From: Actinokineospora globicatena
Lineage (GTDB): Bacteria; Actinomycetota; Actinomycetes; Mycobacteriales; Pseudonocardiaceae
Assembly: GCF_024171945.1 (NCBI RefSeq)
Contig: NZ_JAMTCR010000008.1
Coordinates: 124,001 to 188,000, forward strand
DNA length: 64,000 bases
Direction: 5' to 3'
Part shown: one piece after another, positions 17,439 to 25,709 of the stretch
How positions within the stretch are numbered: position 1 is the stretch's first letter
Layout: every line of letters starts with the position of its first letter
The notes under the pieces: model-generated
Seen by the model: the letters and a program-made list of their open reading frames with translations, nothing else
Told to the model about the DNA's origin: nothing
Database searches by the model: none
Position numbers and translations under genes: made by a program

Positions 17439-18245
17439 GTGCGCACCGTGGGGCAAGTACGCAGGAACCCGGCTATTCAGACGCTCGGGCGGATCGGCAT
17501 GGTCTTCTACGGCGGTGTGCACCTCATCATCGCCTGGTTGGCCATCCAGGTGGTGGTCGGGCAGACGGGGGAGCAGACCGACTCCAAGGGCGCGATCGCC
17601 GAGATCGCGGAGACCACCCTGGGGCCGGTGCTGCTGTGGGCGCTGACCATCGGCCTGTTCCTGTTCGCGCTGTGGCAGGTCACCGAGGGGCTCGCCGGGT
17701 ACACCTACGTCTCCCAGCCCCGCAAGCGGCTGGCCAAGCGGCTCGGGGCGGGCGCGCGGGCCATCACCGCGGCGGGCATCGGCATCGCCGCCCTGGACTT
17801 CGCCATGGGCGCGGGGAGCACCGACTCGACCGGCAAGCAGCAGGCCCTCACGGCGAAGGTGCTGGCCATGCCGTTCGGCCAGGTCCTGGTCGGCTTGGTG
17901 GCGCTGGGCATCCTGGCGATCGCGGCCGTCATCTTCCACAAGGGTGTCAAGCGGTCCTTCGAGCGCGACCTCGACATGTCCGAACTGCCCGCGGGCACCC
18001 GCGACCTGGTCCACCACGTCGGCCGGGCGGGCTGGATCGGCAAGGGACTGGCCTACGGCGTCATCGCCGTGCTGGTCGGACTCGCCGCCATCCACGCCGA
18101 CCCGGCCCGCTCCGGCGGCATGGACAAGGCACTGCACACCGTCGCGGCCCAGCCCTACGGCGTCATCCTGCTCGCCGTCATCGCCCTCGGCTTGGCGGCC
18201 TTCGGCGTCTACTGCTTCGCCGCTGCCAAAGCACACCGCGACTGA
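17439..18245 (+). CDS. DUF1206 family membrane protein
   Basis: 268 aa integral membrane protein of six hydrophobic segments arranged as three two-helix repeats, each beginning with a pattern such as [36 protein letters not shown] and [25 protein letters not shown]. This triple repeat defines DUF1206, whose function is unknown. The start is GTG 17439, with another GTG nine bases on. PPK2 follows 68 bp downstream on the same strand, so the two may be co-expressed. Confidence 0.87.
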   Translation: MRTVGQVRRNPAIQTLGRIGMVFYGGVHLIIAWLAIQVVVGQTGEQTDSKGAIAEIAETTLGPVLLWALTIGLFLFALWQVTEGLAGYTYVSQPRKRLAKRLGAGARAITAAGIGIAALDFAMGAGSTDSTGKQQALTAKVLAMPFGQVLVGLVALGILAIAAVIFHKGVKRSFERDLDMSELPAGTRDLVHHVGRAGWIGKGLAYGVIAVLVGLAAIHADPARSGGMDKALHTVAAQPYGVILLAVIALGLAAFGVYCFAAAKAHRD

Positions 18246-18313
18246 CCCCGGCCCAACGTGGAGCGCCGGGGCGCGCCCCGACACGACGACAGAGCATGTG
18301 GAACGGTGGAGGC

Positions 18314-19285
18314 ATGACCGAGGACCCGCTGGCACACGCACGCACCCTGTTCCCCGAACTGGGCGACGAGCTCTCGGTCGAGTTCGGCGACAACGGCCAG
18401 CCGGTGCTGCTGCGCGCCGACGGCAGCGTGGTCGACACCTGGCGGGAGAACTACCCGTTCGACAAGCGGCTGCGCAGGCGCGAGTACGAGCGGGCCAAGC
18501 GCACCCTGCACATCGAGATGCTCAAGCTGCAGCGCTGGGTGAAGGACACCGGGCAGCGGGTGGTGATCCTGTTCGAGGGCCGCGACGCCGCGGGCAAGGG
18601 CGGCACCATCAAGCGGTTCACCGAGAACCTCAACCCCCGCGGCGCCCGGGTCGTCGCGCTGGGCACGCCCACCGAGCAGGAACGCGGCCAGTGGTACTTC
18701 CAGCGCTACGTCAACCAGCTGCCGACCGCCGGTGAGCTCGTCCTGTTCGACCGGTCCTGGTACAACCGGGCCGGGGTCGAGCGGGTCATGGGGTACTGCA
18801 CAGACGAGCAGTACGAGCTGTTCCTGCGCCAGGCGCCGGTGTTCGAGCGGATGCTGGTCGACGACGGCGTGCACCTGGTGAAGTTCTGGTTCTCGGTGTC
18901 GCGCCGCGAGCAGCGCACCCGGTTCATCGTCCGCCAGGTCGACCCGATCCGGCAGTGGAAGCTCAGCCCCAACGACCTGGCCTCCCTGGACCGCTGGGAC
19001 GACTACACCGCAGCCAAGGTCGCCATGTTCCGCGCCACCGACACCCCGCACGCGCCGTGGACGGTGGTCAAGAGCAACGACAAGCGCCGCGCCCGGCTCG
19101 AGGCCATGCGCGGCGTGCTGGCCGGACTCGACTACACCGACCGCGACCTCGACGTGGTCGGCAAACCCGACCACCGCATCGTCGGCGCGGCGACCACGCT
19201 GCTGGAGGAGGGCGAGGACGACACCGCGCTGAGCCCCACCCAGCTCACCCAGGACGACCACTCCGACCGGCACCCCACCCGCTAG
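18314..19285 (+). CDS. ppk2: Polyphosphate kinase 2
   Basis: 323 aa, PPK2 family, which moves phosphate between polyphosphate and (d)NDP/NMP. The P-loop [16 protein letters not shown] is at about residues 87-102, the lid/Walker-B region [15 protein letters not shown] at 142-156, and [25 protein letters not shown] is the conserved C-terminal segment. ATG 18314 has GGTGGAGG just upstream and yields [10 protein letters not shown]. It sits behind the DUF1206 gene. Class (I, NDP-specific, versus III) cannot be settled by eye. Confidence 0.93.
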   Translation: MTEDPLAHARTLFPELGDELSVEFGDNGQPVLLRADGSVVDTWRENYPFDKRLRRREYERAKRTLHIEMLKLQRWVKDTGQRVVILFEGRDAAGKGGTIKRFTENLNPRGARVVALGTPTEQERGQWYFQRYVNQLPTAGELVLFDRSWYNRAGVERVMGYCTDEQYELFLRQAPVFERMLVDDGVHLVKFWFSVSRREQRTRFIVRQVDPIRQWKLSPNDLASLDRWDDYTAAKVAMFRATDTPHAPWTVVKSNDKRRARLEAMRGVLAGLDYTDRDLDVVGKPDHRIVGAATTLLEEGEDDTALSPTQLTQDDHSDRHPTR

Positions 19286-19566
19286 CCGTCTGCGCTGAGG
19301 AACACGTGCAGCCGCGCGTCCATCGCCGCACCACGCACGTGCACGACGTAGCGCACCACGTCGCCGATGTACGGCTCGGCGACCACCCGCCGCTCGGTGA
19401 AGGTCACTGAGCACGCGGGATCCACCTCGCACCGGACGGTCACCTCGGCGCCGCCCACCCGCGAGGTGCCGTCCACCCGGGATGTCTTGTCCACAGAGGA
19501 CAGATCGGCCGAGTCGCTCGATATGCTCGCGACGGTACCGGCCCACGCGACCCTCGAGCAGGCCAT
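19282..19566 (-). CDS. Small hypothetical protein
   Basis: Up to 94 aa. I do not recognise a family. The C-terminal half (EVTVRCEVDPACSVTFTERR, then DVVRYVVHVRGAAMD) has codons ending almost entirely in G or C and reads like a small beta-rich protein with two cysteines, so the frame is probably real. The start is unsure: ATG 19566 has no visible RBS and internal GTG codons would shorten it to about 60-70 aa. Its stop overlaps the ppk2 stop by four bases on the opposite strand. Confidence 0.5.
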   Translation of the reverse strand: MACSRVAWAGTVASISSDSADLSSVDKTSRVDGTSRVGGAEVTVRCEVDPACSVTFTERRVVAEPYIGDVVRYVVHVRGAAMDARLHVFLSADG

Positions 19567-19591
19567 TTCAGCGCTGCCAAGGCGAACGACC

Positions 19592-20017
19592 TCAGTGACC
19601 GAGTGCTGCCGCCGCGGCTAGGGCGATGGTGGGGTCCTGGTCGCCGCGGCCGCCGCTGACGCCGATGGCGCCGAGGACTTCGTCGCTGTCGGTGAGGGGG
19701 ACGCCGCCGGGCATCAGGGCGATGTCCGGTTGGGCGGCCAGCGCGGTGAACAGGGTGGTGTTGGCGCTGATCGCGCGGACGAAGTCGGCGGTGGCCGTGC
19801 GCAGTGTGAGCGCGGTGTTGGCCTTCGCGCGCGCGATGGCGGTGACGGTCTCGGTCACGCCGTCGTCGCGGACCACGGCCGTCACCGCGCCCGAGGCGTC
19901 CAGGACGACGACCGACACCCGGGCGCCCTGGCGTCCCGCCTCGGTCAACGCCGCCCGGACCACGCGCACCGCGTCGTCCCGGGTGATCGTCCGGCTCGTC
20001 CGCCCGGTCAAGGTCAC
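19592..20017 (-). CDS. GlcG/HbpS family heme-binding-type protein
   Basis: 141 aa, cytoplasmic (no signal peptide). The GlcG/HbpS (DUF336) fold is indicated by TRDDAVRVVRAALTEAGRQGARVSVVVLDASGAVTAVVRDDGV and GGVPLTDSDEVLGAIGVSGG..QDPTIALAAAAAL. GTG 20017 is the start, with AAGGAGAAACC directly upstream. Members bind heme or small organic acids and some act as redox-linked sensors. It is divergent from the DHA2 exporter of the biosynthetic cluster and could mark its left edge, or be unrelated. Confidence 0.88.
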   Translation of the reverse strand: MTLTGRTSRTITRDDAVRVVRAALTEAGRQGARVSVVVLDASGAVTAVVRDDGVTETVTAIARAKANTALTLRTATADFVRAISANTTLFTALAAQPDIALMPGGVPLTDSDEVLGAIGVSGGRGDQDPTIALAAAAALGH

Positions 20018-20272
20018 GGTTTCTCCTTACGGTTTCAGGACATCGCCACCAGACCTCGCGAATCGCCCATGCGGTGCAAGGCAACTCGTCGATCCGGTGT
20101 CCGACAATGCTCTTACCACAAGGGAAACACCGGCCACGGGGGAACAGTTGCACACGATCCGGTACGACTCGAACCGCAACCGCCCGGGGTCCGCCGGTGT
20201 TCTCCTTGGTGAAGGACTGCCGCGAATCGGGGGCAGTGTGTGCAAAGCCGACATATCAGGAGTTGGGGCCGG

Positions 20273-21925
20273 ATGCCTGCAGAACTGAGCCGACGCCGCC
20301 AGACCTGGCTGCTGGTCGCGCTGCTGGGCGGGATGTTCCTGGGCAGCGTCGACATCGCCATCGTCAACATCGCCGCGCCCTCGATCCGGGACACCCTCGG
20401 TGCCTCCGGCAGCGAACTGGAGCTGATCGTCTCCGGGTACACGCTGACCTACGCGATGCTGCTGGTGACCAGCGCCCGGCTCGGCGACATGCGCGGTCAC
20501 CGGCGGATGTACCTGATCGGGCTGGTGCTGTTCACCGCGTCCTCGGCGCTGTGCGGCCTGGCGCCGTCGGCGTTGACGCTGACCATCGCGCGCGTCCTGC
20601 AGGGTGCGGGCGCGGCGTTGCTGACCTCCCAGGTGCTCATCGGCATCCAGTTGCACTTCGACGGCAAGGCGAAGGCCCGCGCGCTGGGCCTCTACACCGC
20701 GGTGCTGTCCACCAGCGCCGTCGTCGGCCAGGTGCTCGGCGGCGTGATCGTCTCCGCCGACCTGTGGGGCACTTCGTGGCGGCCCGCGTTCCTGGTGAAC
20801 GTCCCGGTTGGACTCGCGCTGGTCGCGCTGGTGCTCAAGTTCGTGCCCGCCGACGCGCCCAAGTCGGACAAGAAGCTGGACCTGCCCGGCGTGGCCACGC
20901 TGTCGGCGGCCATGCTGCTGCTCGTCGTTCCGCTGGTGATGGGCCGGGACCTGGGCTGGCCCGCGTGGACGTGGGTGAGCCTGGTGCTCAGCGCGGTGCT
21001 GGTGGCGGCGTTCGTCGTGGTGGAACGCAGGCAGGTCGCCAGGGGCGGGTACCCGCTGGTCAACCTGGAACTGGTGACCGACCGGCCGATCGCGCTGGCG
21101 CTGCTGTCGCAGGCGCTGACCGTCGCCACCTACTTCGCGCTGCTGTTCACCCTCGCGCTGTACCTGCAGCAGGGGCTGGGGTTGAGCGCGCTGGTGTCCG
21201 GGCTTTCCCTGGTGGCCTGGGTGGCCGCGTTCGGGATCTCCGGGCCATTGCTGGGCCGCGCGTCCGCGCGCACCAGGCGGTTGGCGGGCCCGGTCGGCCG
21301 GGTCGTGCTGGCGGTGGCGTTCGCGGCGGTGGCCGGCGCGCTGGTCGCCGGGTTCGCGGGCAACCAGGTGCTGCTGGTCGTGCTGCTCGGCCTCGGCGGC
21401 CTCGGCTACGGCGCGGCCTTCAGCGGGACGCTGACCCACATCACCAGCACCGCGCCCGCCCGCTACGCCGCCGACGTCAGCGGCCTGTTCAACACCACGC
21501 TCCAGGTCGGCGGAACGCTCGGTGTGGCCGTCTTCGGCACCATCTACCTCGACCTCGCGCCCGCGCCCGGCCGGGACGCCGGGGTGCACGCGTTCGGCGT
21601 GGTCACCGGCCTGCTCGCGGCCACCGTCCTGGCAGCGGCGGTGCTGGCCTACCTGGCGATCCGCCCCGCACTGGCCCAGGAAGCCGGGCAGGCTCGGGAC
21701 GGGTCGAGCCCTGCGGGCCAGGACGGCGCCGGACTGCCCCGTCAGAGGGTGGGCGGGCCGGGTCAATCGCACAGTGTGGGCGGGCCGGGTCAATCGCACA
21801 GTGTGGGCGGGCCGGGTCAATCGCACAGCGCGGGCGAGGTGGGTCAATCGCACAGTGTGGGTGGGCTGGGTCAGTCGCACGGCGCGGGCGGGTCGGGGCA
21901 GTCGCGGCAGCGGACGCGGCCGTGA
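20273..21925 (+). CDS. DHA2-type MFS efflux transporter
   Basis: About 550 aa with 14 predicted helices, the DHA2 drug:H+ antiporter layout. Seen: DIAIVNIAAPSIRDTLGASGSELELIVSGYTLTYAMLLVTSARLGDMRGHRRMYLIG (motifs D1 and A) and ARVLQGAGAALL..QVLIGI (motif C region). ATG 20273 (MPAELSRRR) has AGGAG ten bases upstream. The cytoplasmic tail ends in six nonapeptide repeats of the type VGGPGQSHS. Position beside two SARP regulators and the biosynthetic operon makes it the probable product exporter and self-resistance gene. It converges with the first SARP gene, seven bases apart. Confidence 0.92.
   Translation: MPAELSRRRQTWLLVALLGGMFLGSVDIAIVNIAAPSIRDTLGASGSELELIVSGYTLTYAMLLVTSARLGDMRGHRRMYLIGLVLFTASSALCGLAPSALTLTIARVLQGAGAALLTSQVLIGIQLHFDGKAKARALGLYTAVLSTSAVVGQVLGGVIVSADLWGTSWRPAFLVNVPVGLALVALVLKFVPADAPKSDKKLDLPGVATLSAAMLLLVVPLVMGRDLGWPAWTWVSLVLSAVLVAAFVVVERRQVARGGYPLVNLELVTDRPIALALLSQALTVATYFALLFTLALYLQQGLGLSALVSGLSLVAWVAAFGISGPLLGRASARTRRLAGPVGRVVLAVAFAAVAGALVAGFAGNQVLLVVLLGLGGLGYGAAFSGTLTHITSTAPARYAADVSGLFNTTLQVGGTLGVAVFGTIYLDLAPAPGRDAGVHAFGVVTGLLAATVLAAAVLAYLAIRPALAQEAGQARDGSSPAGQDGAGLPRQRVGGPGQSHSVGGPGQSHSVGGPGQSHSAGEVGQSHSVGGLGQSHGAGGSGQSRQRTRP
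21749..21910 (+). repeat. 27-bp tandem repeat (6 copies) in the exporter tail
   Basis: Six in-frame copies of a 27-bp unit encode VGGPGQSHS, the first three nearly identical (21749-21829) and the last three diverged (AGEVGQSHS, VGGLGQSHG, AGGSGQSRQ). Such an array is prone to copy-number change by slippage without breaking the frame. Confidence 0.9.
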
Positions 21926-21932
21926 GCGGCCG

Positions 21933-22718
21933 TCAGCGGTCCGCGGGGTGCCTCAGCGAGGTGATCGCGCCCGTCGGGATGTCCGCCGGGCGGTCGAGGA
22001 CCGTCTCGTACAGCGCGCGCAGCCGCGGCACCGGTTCCACCCCGAGCGTGTCGACCAGCAGGTCGCGCAGCCCCCGGTACACCGCTTCGGCGTCCTCGGG
22101 CCGCCCGCAGCGGTACAGCGCCAGCATGTACTGGGCGTGCAGGTTCTCGTTGGTGGGGTTGGCCCCGGTCAGGTCCGCGAGTTCCGGCAGCAGCCGTTCG
22201 TGCAGGCCGAGCCGCAGTTCCGCCTCGACGCGCTGTTCGAGCACCACCTTGCGGCTCTCGGTCAGCGCCACCACCCTGGCCGCGCTCAGCGGGCCGGTCG
22301 GCACGTCGACCATCGCGGGGCCGCGCCACAGCGCCAGTGCCTCGGTGAGCAGGTCGGCGGCGCGCCGGTGGTCGCGGGCGGCCGCCGCGGCCCGTCCTGC
22401 GGCGGCGAGCCGCTCGAAGCGCACCCAGTCCACCTCGTGCCCGGCGAGCAGGTACGCCGACGCCTGGGTCCTGGGCAGCAGCGCTGCCGGGCACCCGGCC
22501 GCGGTGAACGCCCGCCGGATCTGCAGGGTGTAGGTCTGCAGGGTGGACATGGCGCGCTTGGGTGACTCGGTTCCCCACAGTTCCTCGACGCACTCGGTGA
22601 CCCGCACCATGGTGTCCGAGCGCAGCATCAGCAGTGCCAGCAATTGGCGCACTTTCGGCGCCGTCGGCGCGGTGTTGCGATCGACGGAGCATAAGTACAG
22701 TGGTCCGAGTAGTCCCAT
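21933..22718 (-). CDS. SARP family transcriptional activator
   Basis: About 261 aa, the short SARP type. It has an OmpR-like winged-helix DNA-binding domain (about residues 1-95; GLLGPLYL, PTAPKVRQLLALLMLRSDTMVRVTECVEELWG) and a bacterial transcriptional activation domain (about 100-250; DWVRFERLAAAGRAAAAARDHRRAADLLTEALALWRGP). ATG 22718 (MGLLGPLYLC) is chosen; longer in-frame extensions run through the palindromic promoter. It is divergent from a second SARP. As a cluster-situated regulator it probably activates the aromatic biosynthetic operon and the exporter. Confidence 0.9.
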   Translation of the reverse strand: MGLLGPLYLCSVDRNTAPTAPKVRQLLALLMLRSDTMVRVTECVEELWGTESPKRAMSTLQTYTLQIRRAFTAAGCPAALLPRTQASAYLLAGHEVDWVRFERLAAAGRAAAAARDHRRAADLLTEALALWRGPAMVDVPTGPLSAARVVALTESRKVVLEQRVEAELRLGLHERLLPELADLTGANPTNENLHAQYMLALYRCGRPEDAEAVYRGLRDLLVDTLGVEPVPRLRALYETVLDRPADIPTGAITSLRHPADR

Positions 22719-22777
22719 TCGCACCGCTTTCCCCCTTGGTGGCTCGCGGGTTTCCGACCTTCCCTCCCCAGGTTTCA

Positions 22778-22819
22778 CCGCTGGCCGGATCCGTTCCACT
22801 GGAACGGATCCGACAGCGG
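22778..22819. promoter_or_regulatory. 27-bp perfect palindrome between the two SARP genes
   Basis: The arm CGGATCCGTTCCA (22786-22798) is repeated exactly inverted at 22800-22812 around a single C. The symmetry extends outward as CCGCTG (22778-22783) and CAGCGG (22814-22819) with one or two unpaired bases. It is 60-94 bp upstream of the minus-strand SARP start. It could be an operator for a dimeric regulator or, once transcribed, a strong leader hairpin. A GCCCGGTGG direct repeat (22902-22910 and 22918-22926) lies on the other side of the same intergenic region. Confidence 0.75.
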
Positions 22820-23024
22820 GTGACGGGCTCAAACGCTACTCGCGGCCCGCCGGTAAGACACCCATTTTCCCTCTCGTGACATTCTTCCTGCCGTTTTCCG
22901 CGCCCGGTGGTTTCGGTGCCCGGTGGCCGGGGAACGTCGCTCGTGCGCCTGTTCGCCGACCGTGGACGCGGCATTCGGCGGATACCCGACCCACCCTTTT
23001 TGGTGTTCGTCGAACGGGGTTCCC

Positions 23025-23807
23025 GTGAAGTTCTCCGTGCTCGGTCCGCTCGCCGTCGCCGACGGTCCGCGGCTGGTGACGCCGTCGGCGCCCAAGCAGC
23101 GCCAGGTGCTGGCGCTGCTGCTGGTCAACGCCAACCACGTGGTGCCGGTGCGCGACGTGGTGACCGAGCTGTGGGAGTACGACCCGCCGCGCAGCGCGGT
23201 CGCCGCGGTGCACAACAACGTCATGCTGCTGCGCAGGGCGTTGCGCGACGACCGGATCGCGACCACCGACCAGGGCTACCTCCTGCGCACCCGCGCGGGA
23301 GAGTTGGACCTGGCCGAGTTCGCCGACGCGGTGACCTCGGCGCGGGCGTGGTTGAGCGAGGGCAGGCACGCCGACGCCGGGCGGCGGTTGCGCTCCGCGT
23401 TGGCGGTCTGGGGTGGTCCGGCCCTGGTGGACGTCGCGGTCGGACCCCTGTTGCAAGCGGCCGTCGACCGCGCCGAGCGGTTGCGGTTGGAGGCGGTGAC
23501 CGCGCGGATCTCGGTCGAGCTGGTGCTGGGCCTGCACCGCGAGGTGCTGGGGGAGCTCGCGGGTCTGGTCCACGACCACCCGGCGGACGAGGGGCTGATC
23601 CGGCTGCTCATGCTCGCGCTGTACCGCGCGGGCAGGCAGGCCGACGCCATCGCGCTCTACACGGCCCTGCGCGGGCGGCTCTCCGCCGAGCCCGCGCTCG
23701 CGGCCGACCACCCGGAGCCCGAGGCCCGCACCGCCGAGCTGTACACCGACATCTTGATCGGGGACCCGCTCCTGGACGTCCCCGCCTTGGCGCGGGTCGG
23801 CCCCTGA
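23025..23807 (+). CDS. SARP family transcriptional activator
   Basis: About 260 aa. It begins VKFSVLGPLAVADG, the canonical SARP N-terminus; a winged helix to about residue 90 (PKQRQVLALLLVNANHVVPVRDVVTELW, HNNVMLLRRALRD) is followed by the BTAD region (DLAEFADAVTSARAWLSEGRHADAGRRLRSALAVWGGPALVDV). GTG 23025 is the start. It differs clearly from its divergent neighbour, so the pair is not a recent duplication. Two SARPs may act in series or on different promoters of the cluster. It converges with the cupin gene. Confidence 0.9.
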   Translation: MKFSVLGPLAVADGPRLVTPSAPKQRQVLALLLVNANHVVPVRDVVTELWEYDPPRSAVAAVHNNVMLLRRALRDDRIATTDQGYLLRTRAGELDLAEFADAVTSARAWLSEGRHADAGRRLRSALAVWGGPALVDVAVGPLLQAAVDRAERLRLEAVTARISVELVLGLHREVLGELAGLVHDHPADEGLIRLLMLALYRAGRQADAIALYTALRGRLSAEPALAADHPEPEARTAELYTDILIGDPLLDVPALARVGP

Positions 23808-23827
23808 GGCCCGCCGAGCGGTGAGCC

Positions 23828-23850
23828 ACCGGGGGCGTCCGCCCTCCGGT
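23828..23850. terminator. Hairpin between convergent SARP and cupin genes
   Basis: ACCGGGGGCG (from 23828) pairs with CGCCCTCCGGT (to 23850) with one bulge. It lies 20 bp past the SARP stop and 18 bp past the cupin stop, so it could end both transcripts. Confidence 0.45.
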
Positions 23851-23868
23851 TGCCCGGGGCCCGCGGGG

Positions 23869-24504
23869 TCACACAGCGGTGAGGTGCTGGGTGACCTCGG
23901 GTGGCAGCTCCTCGAGCGCCGCGGTCTCACCGGAGGCGCGCGCGAGGTAGCCGGGGTCGCAGCCGCGGTAGCCGAGCGCTTTCGCGACCGGGGCGACGGC
24001 GCCGTACAGAAGCCGTTGGTACGCCCAGGGTGTGCTGGTGAACCGCAGCACGTCGGCGAACTCCAGCATGGTCACCGACCGCTGCAGCAACCCGGGAACG
24101 CCGTGCTCGTCGGCCTTCCCGTCCTCGGCGAGCCCGAAGAGCTGGCGCAGCAGCAGGTTCTCGAACCGCTCGGCCCGGTTGACGAACTCCACCACCGCGA
24201 ACGTCTCCTCGTCGTCGGTGGCGCTGAAGAACCGGTGCACGGTGTCCGGCGGCACCGCCACGTGCGCCCCCGGTTCGGCGAGGACGACGTCGCTCCCGTC
24301 GACGCTCACCCGCAGCCTGCCGCGCACCAGGGTGAACCGCTCCTCGCTGACCGGGTGCCGGTGGTAGTCGGCGGCGAACCCGCCGGGGCCGACGTAGAGG
24401 TCCATCAGGTTGCTGACGCCGCCGGTGCGCGCCGCGGGCGTCCGCACGACGATGCGCTGCCTGCACGGCGGGTTGAGGAAGACCTCGCCCTCGGTGACGC
24501 TCAT
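23869..24504 (-). CDS. Cupin domain-containing protein
   Basis: 211 aa. A cupin barrel covers about residues 10-115: GPGGFAADYHRHPVSEERFTLVRGRLRV is motif 1 (His, His, Glu metal ligands) and PGAHVAVPPDTVHRF motif 2. The C-terminal about 90 residues are helical (ENLLLRQLFGLAEDGK, LQRSVTMLEFADVLRF). ATG 24504 has an AGGAGGAG Shine-Dalgarno. It is the last gene of the nine-gene operon after a 97-bp gap. It could be a metal-dependent oxygenase, isomerase or cyclase acting on the aminohydroxybenzoate product, or only a small-molecule-binding protein. The reaction is not predictable from sequence. Confidence 0.8.
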   Translation of the reverse strand: MSVTEGEVFLNPPCRQRIVVRTPAARTGGVSNLMDLYVGPGGFAADYHRHPVSEERFTLVRGRLRVSVDGSDVVLAEPGAHVAVPPDTVHRFFSATDDEETFAVVEFVNRAERFENLLLRQLFGLAEDGKADEHGVPGLLQRSVTMLEFADVLRFTSTPWAYQRLLYGAVAPVAKALGYRGCDPGYLARASGETAALEELPPEVTQHLTAV

Positions 24505-24601
24505 CCGTCTCCTCCTCTGCGGTGGGTGCTCACCCCAGCCTCGCCGAACCCGCCCGGCCGGGGCACTCCGTTTGTTGCCGCGCACCGCAGGTCGACAGCG
24601 C

Positions 24602-25681
24602 TCACGCCCCGACCCTGGCCAACTGGCGCGCCACGGCGACGTGGTGGTCGCGGCCGCACAGCTGGAGGGCGCCGGTGGCGTGATCGGTGACCACGAGGTC
24701 CCCGGTCGGCATCCAGCCACCGGCCCACGGCTGAGGCTGGTGCAGGTACGGCGATTGCGGGACGTGCGCCTCCAGCACGCCGCGCGACACCCGGAGCCGG
24801 ACCCCGGGGACCGGCGGGCCCACCGCGGGCGGCGCGTGTTCGCCGGTGGGGTCGGCGGCGAGCAGTCCGGTCTCGGTGGTGCCGTAGGCCTGGCCGATCC
24901 GGACGCCGAAGCGGTCGAGGAAGGCCGTGTAGGTGCCCAGCGGCAGCGGTTCTCCGCTGGAGATCGCCAGCCGCAGGTGGGGGAGCGCGCCACGGTGCCG
25001 GGTGCCCAGGAGCGCGGCGAAGTGACCCGGGTTGCCCAGCACCACGTGCGCCGTCGCCGCTCCCAGCGGCGGGAACAGCACGGTGGCGCCGACGTCGAGC
25101 GCGTGCAGCAGGCCGCCGATCAGGCCGAACGACCGCGACGGCCCCTCCAGGACCGCGACCCGTTCCCCGGCGACCGGCATCCCCGGCAGCGCCCGCATCC
25201 GGTCGACCTCGGTGAACAGCGACTCCGACGTCCTGCCGACCACCTTCGGCCGACCCGTGGTGCCGGAGGTGAACTGGACGACGCAGTGGCTGGTGCGCGC
25301 GCCGATCCCGTCGGGCAGCGGGCGCACCAGCACCGAGCACTCGTCGACGAAGGCCCCCGGTGGGCCGCCGAAGCTCACCAGGAACCGCGGTCGGCACAGC
25401 CGCAGCAGCGCCCGCCGGTCGGCGACCGCCATCCCCGGCGGGAACTGCAGCACCTGCGCGCCGAGCGACCACAGCGCCAGCAGCGACCACAGGTGCGTGA
25501 AGCTGGGGCCGCCGTGCAGCGCGACGGTGGCGCCGTCGCCGATGCCGTGGGCGCGCAGCAGCGCGGCCGAGGTCGCGACCTCGGCGCGCAGCTGCCCCAT
25601 GGTGATCGTGCGGTGCCCCCGCGCCCACACCGCGTGCGGTGGGTTGTGCTCGATCAGCTCGGCGCCCCACCACGACCGCAT
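24602..25681 (-). CDS. Adenylation (ANL superfamily) enzyme lacking the C-terminal subdomain
   Basis: 359 aa against about 500-550 for normal acyl-/aryl-CoA ligases. The large N-terminal domain is intact: P-loop QFTSGTTGRPKVV (residues 136-148), AYGTTETG (265-272) and A7-like PTGDLVV (326-331). The protein ends 15 residues after the hinge (GRD, 343-345), so the about 110-residue C-terminal domain with the A10 lysine is absent. The next gene starts only 97 bp later, leaving no room for a frameshifted remainder. ATG 25681 has GGGAGGG upstream. It may make an acyl-adenylate for another protein or rely on the full-length ligase in the same operon. Confidence 0.82.
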   Translation of the reverse strand: MRSWWGAELIEHNPPHAVWARGHRTITMGQLRAEVATSAALLRAHGIGDGATVALHGGPSFTHLWSLLALWSLGAQVLQFPPGMAVADRRALLRLCRPRFLVSFGGPPGAFVDECSVLVRPLPDGIGARTSHCVVQFTSGTTGRPKVVGRTSESLFTEVDRMRALPGMPVAGERVAVLEGPSRSFGLIGGLLHALDVGATVLFPPLGAATAHVVLGNPGHFAALLGTRHRGALPHLRLAISSGEPLPLGTYTAFLDRFGVRIGQAYGTTETGLLAADPTGEHAPPAVGPPVPGVRLRVSRGVLEAHVPQSPYLHQPQPWAGGWMPTGDLVVTDHATGALQLCGRDHHVAVARQLARVGA

Positions 25682-25709
25682 CGCGCCCTCCCGGTGTCCG
25701 TCGCGCCCG

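Noticed and set aside
20240..20272. Earlier GTG start for the DHA2 exporter
   Set aside because: It would add 11 residues before the ATG at 20273, which has an AGGAG site at proper distance and a normal MFS N-terminus.
24505..24601. A frameshifted C-terminal domain of the truncated adenylation enzyme
   Set aside because: The gap is 97 bp, too short for the about 110-residue domain, and no frame there contains an A10-like motif.
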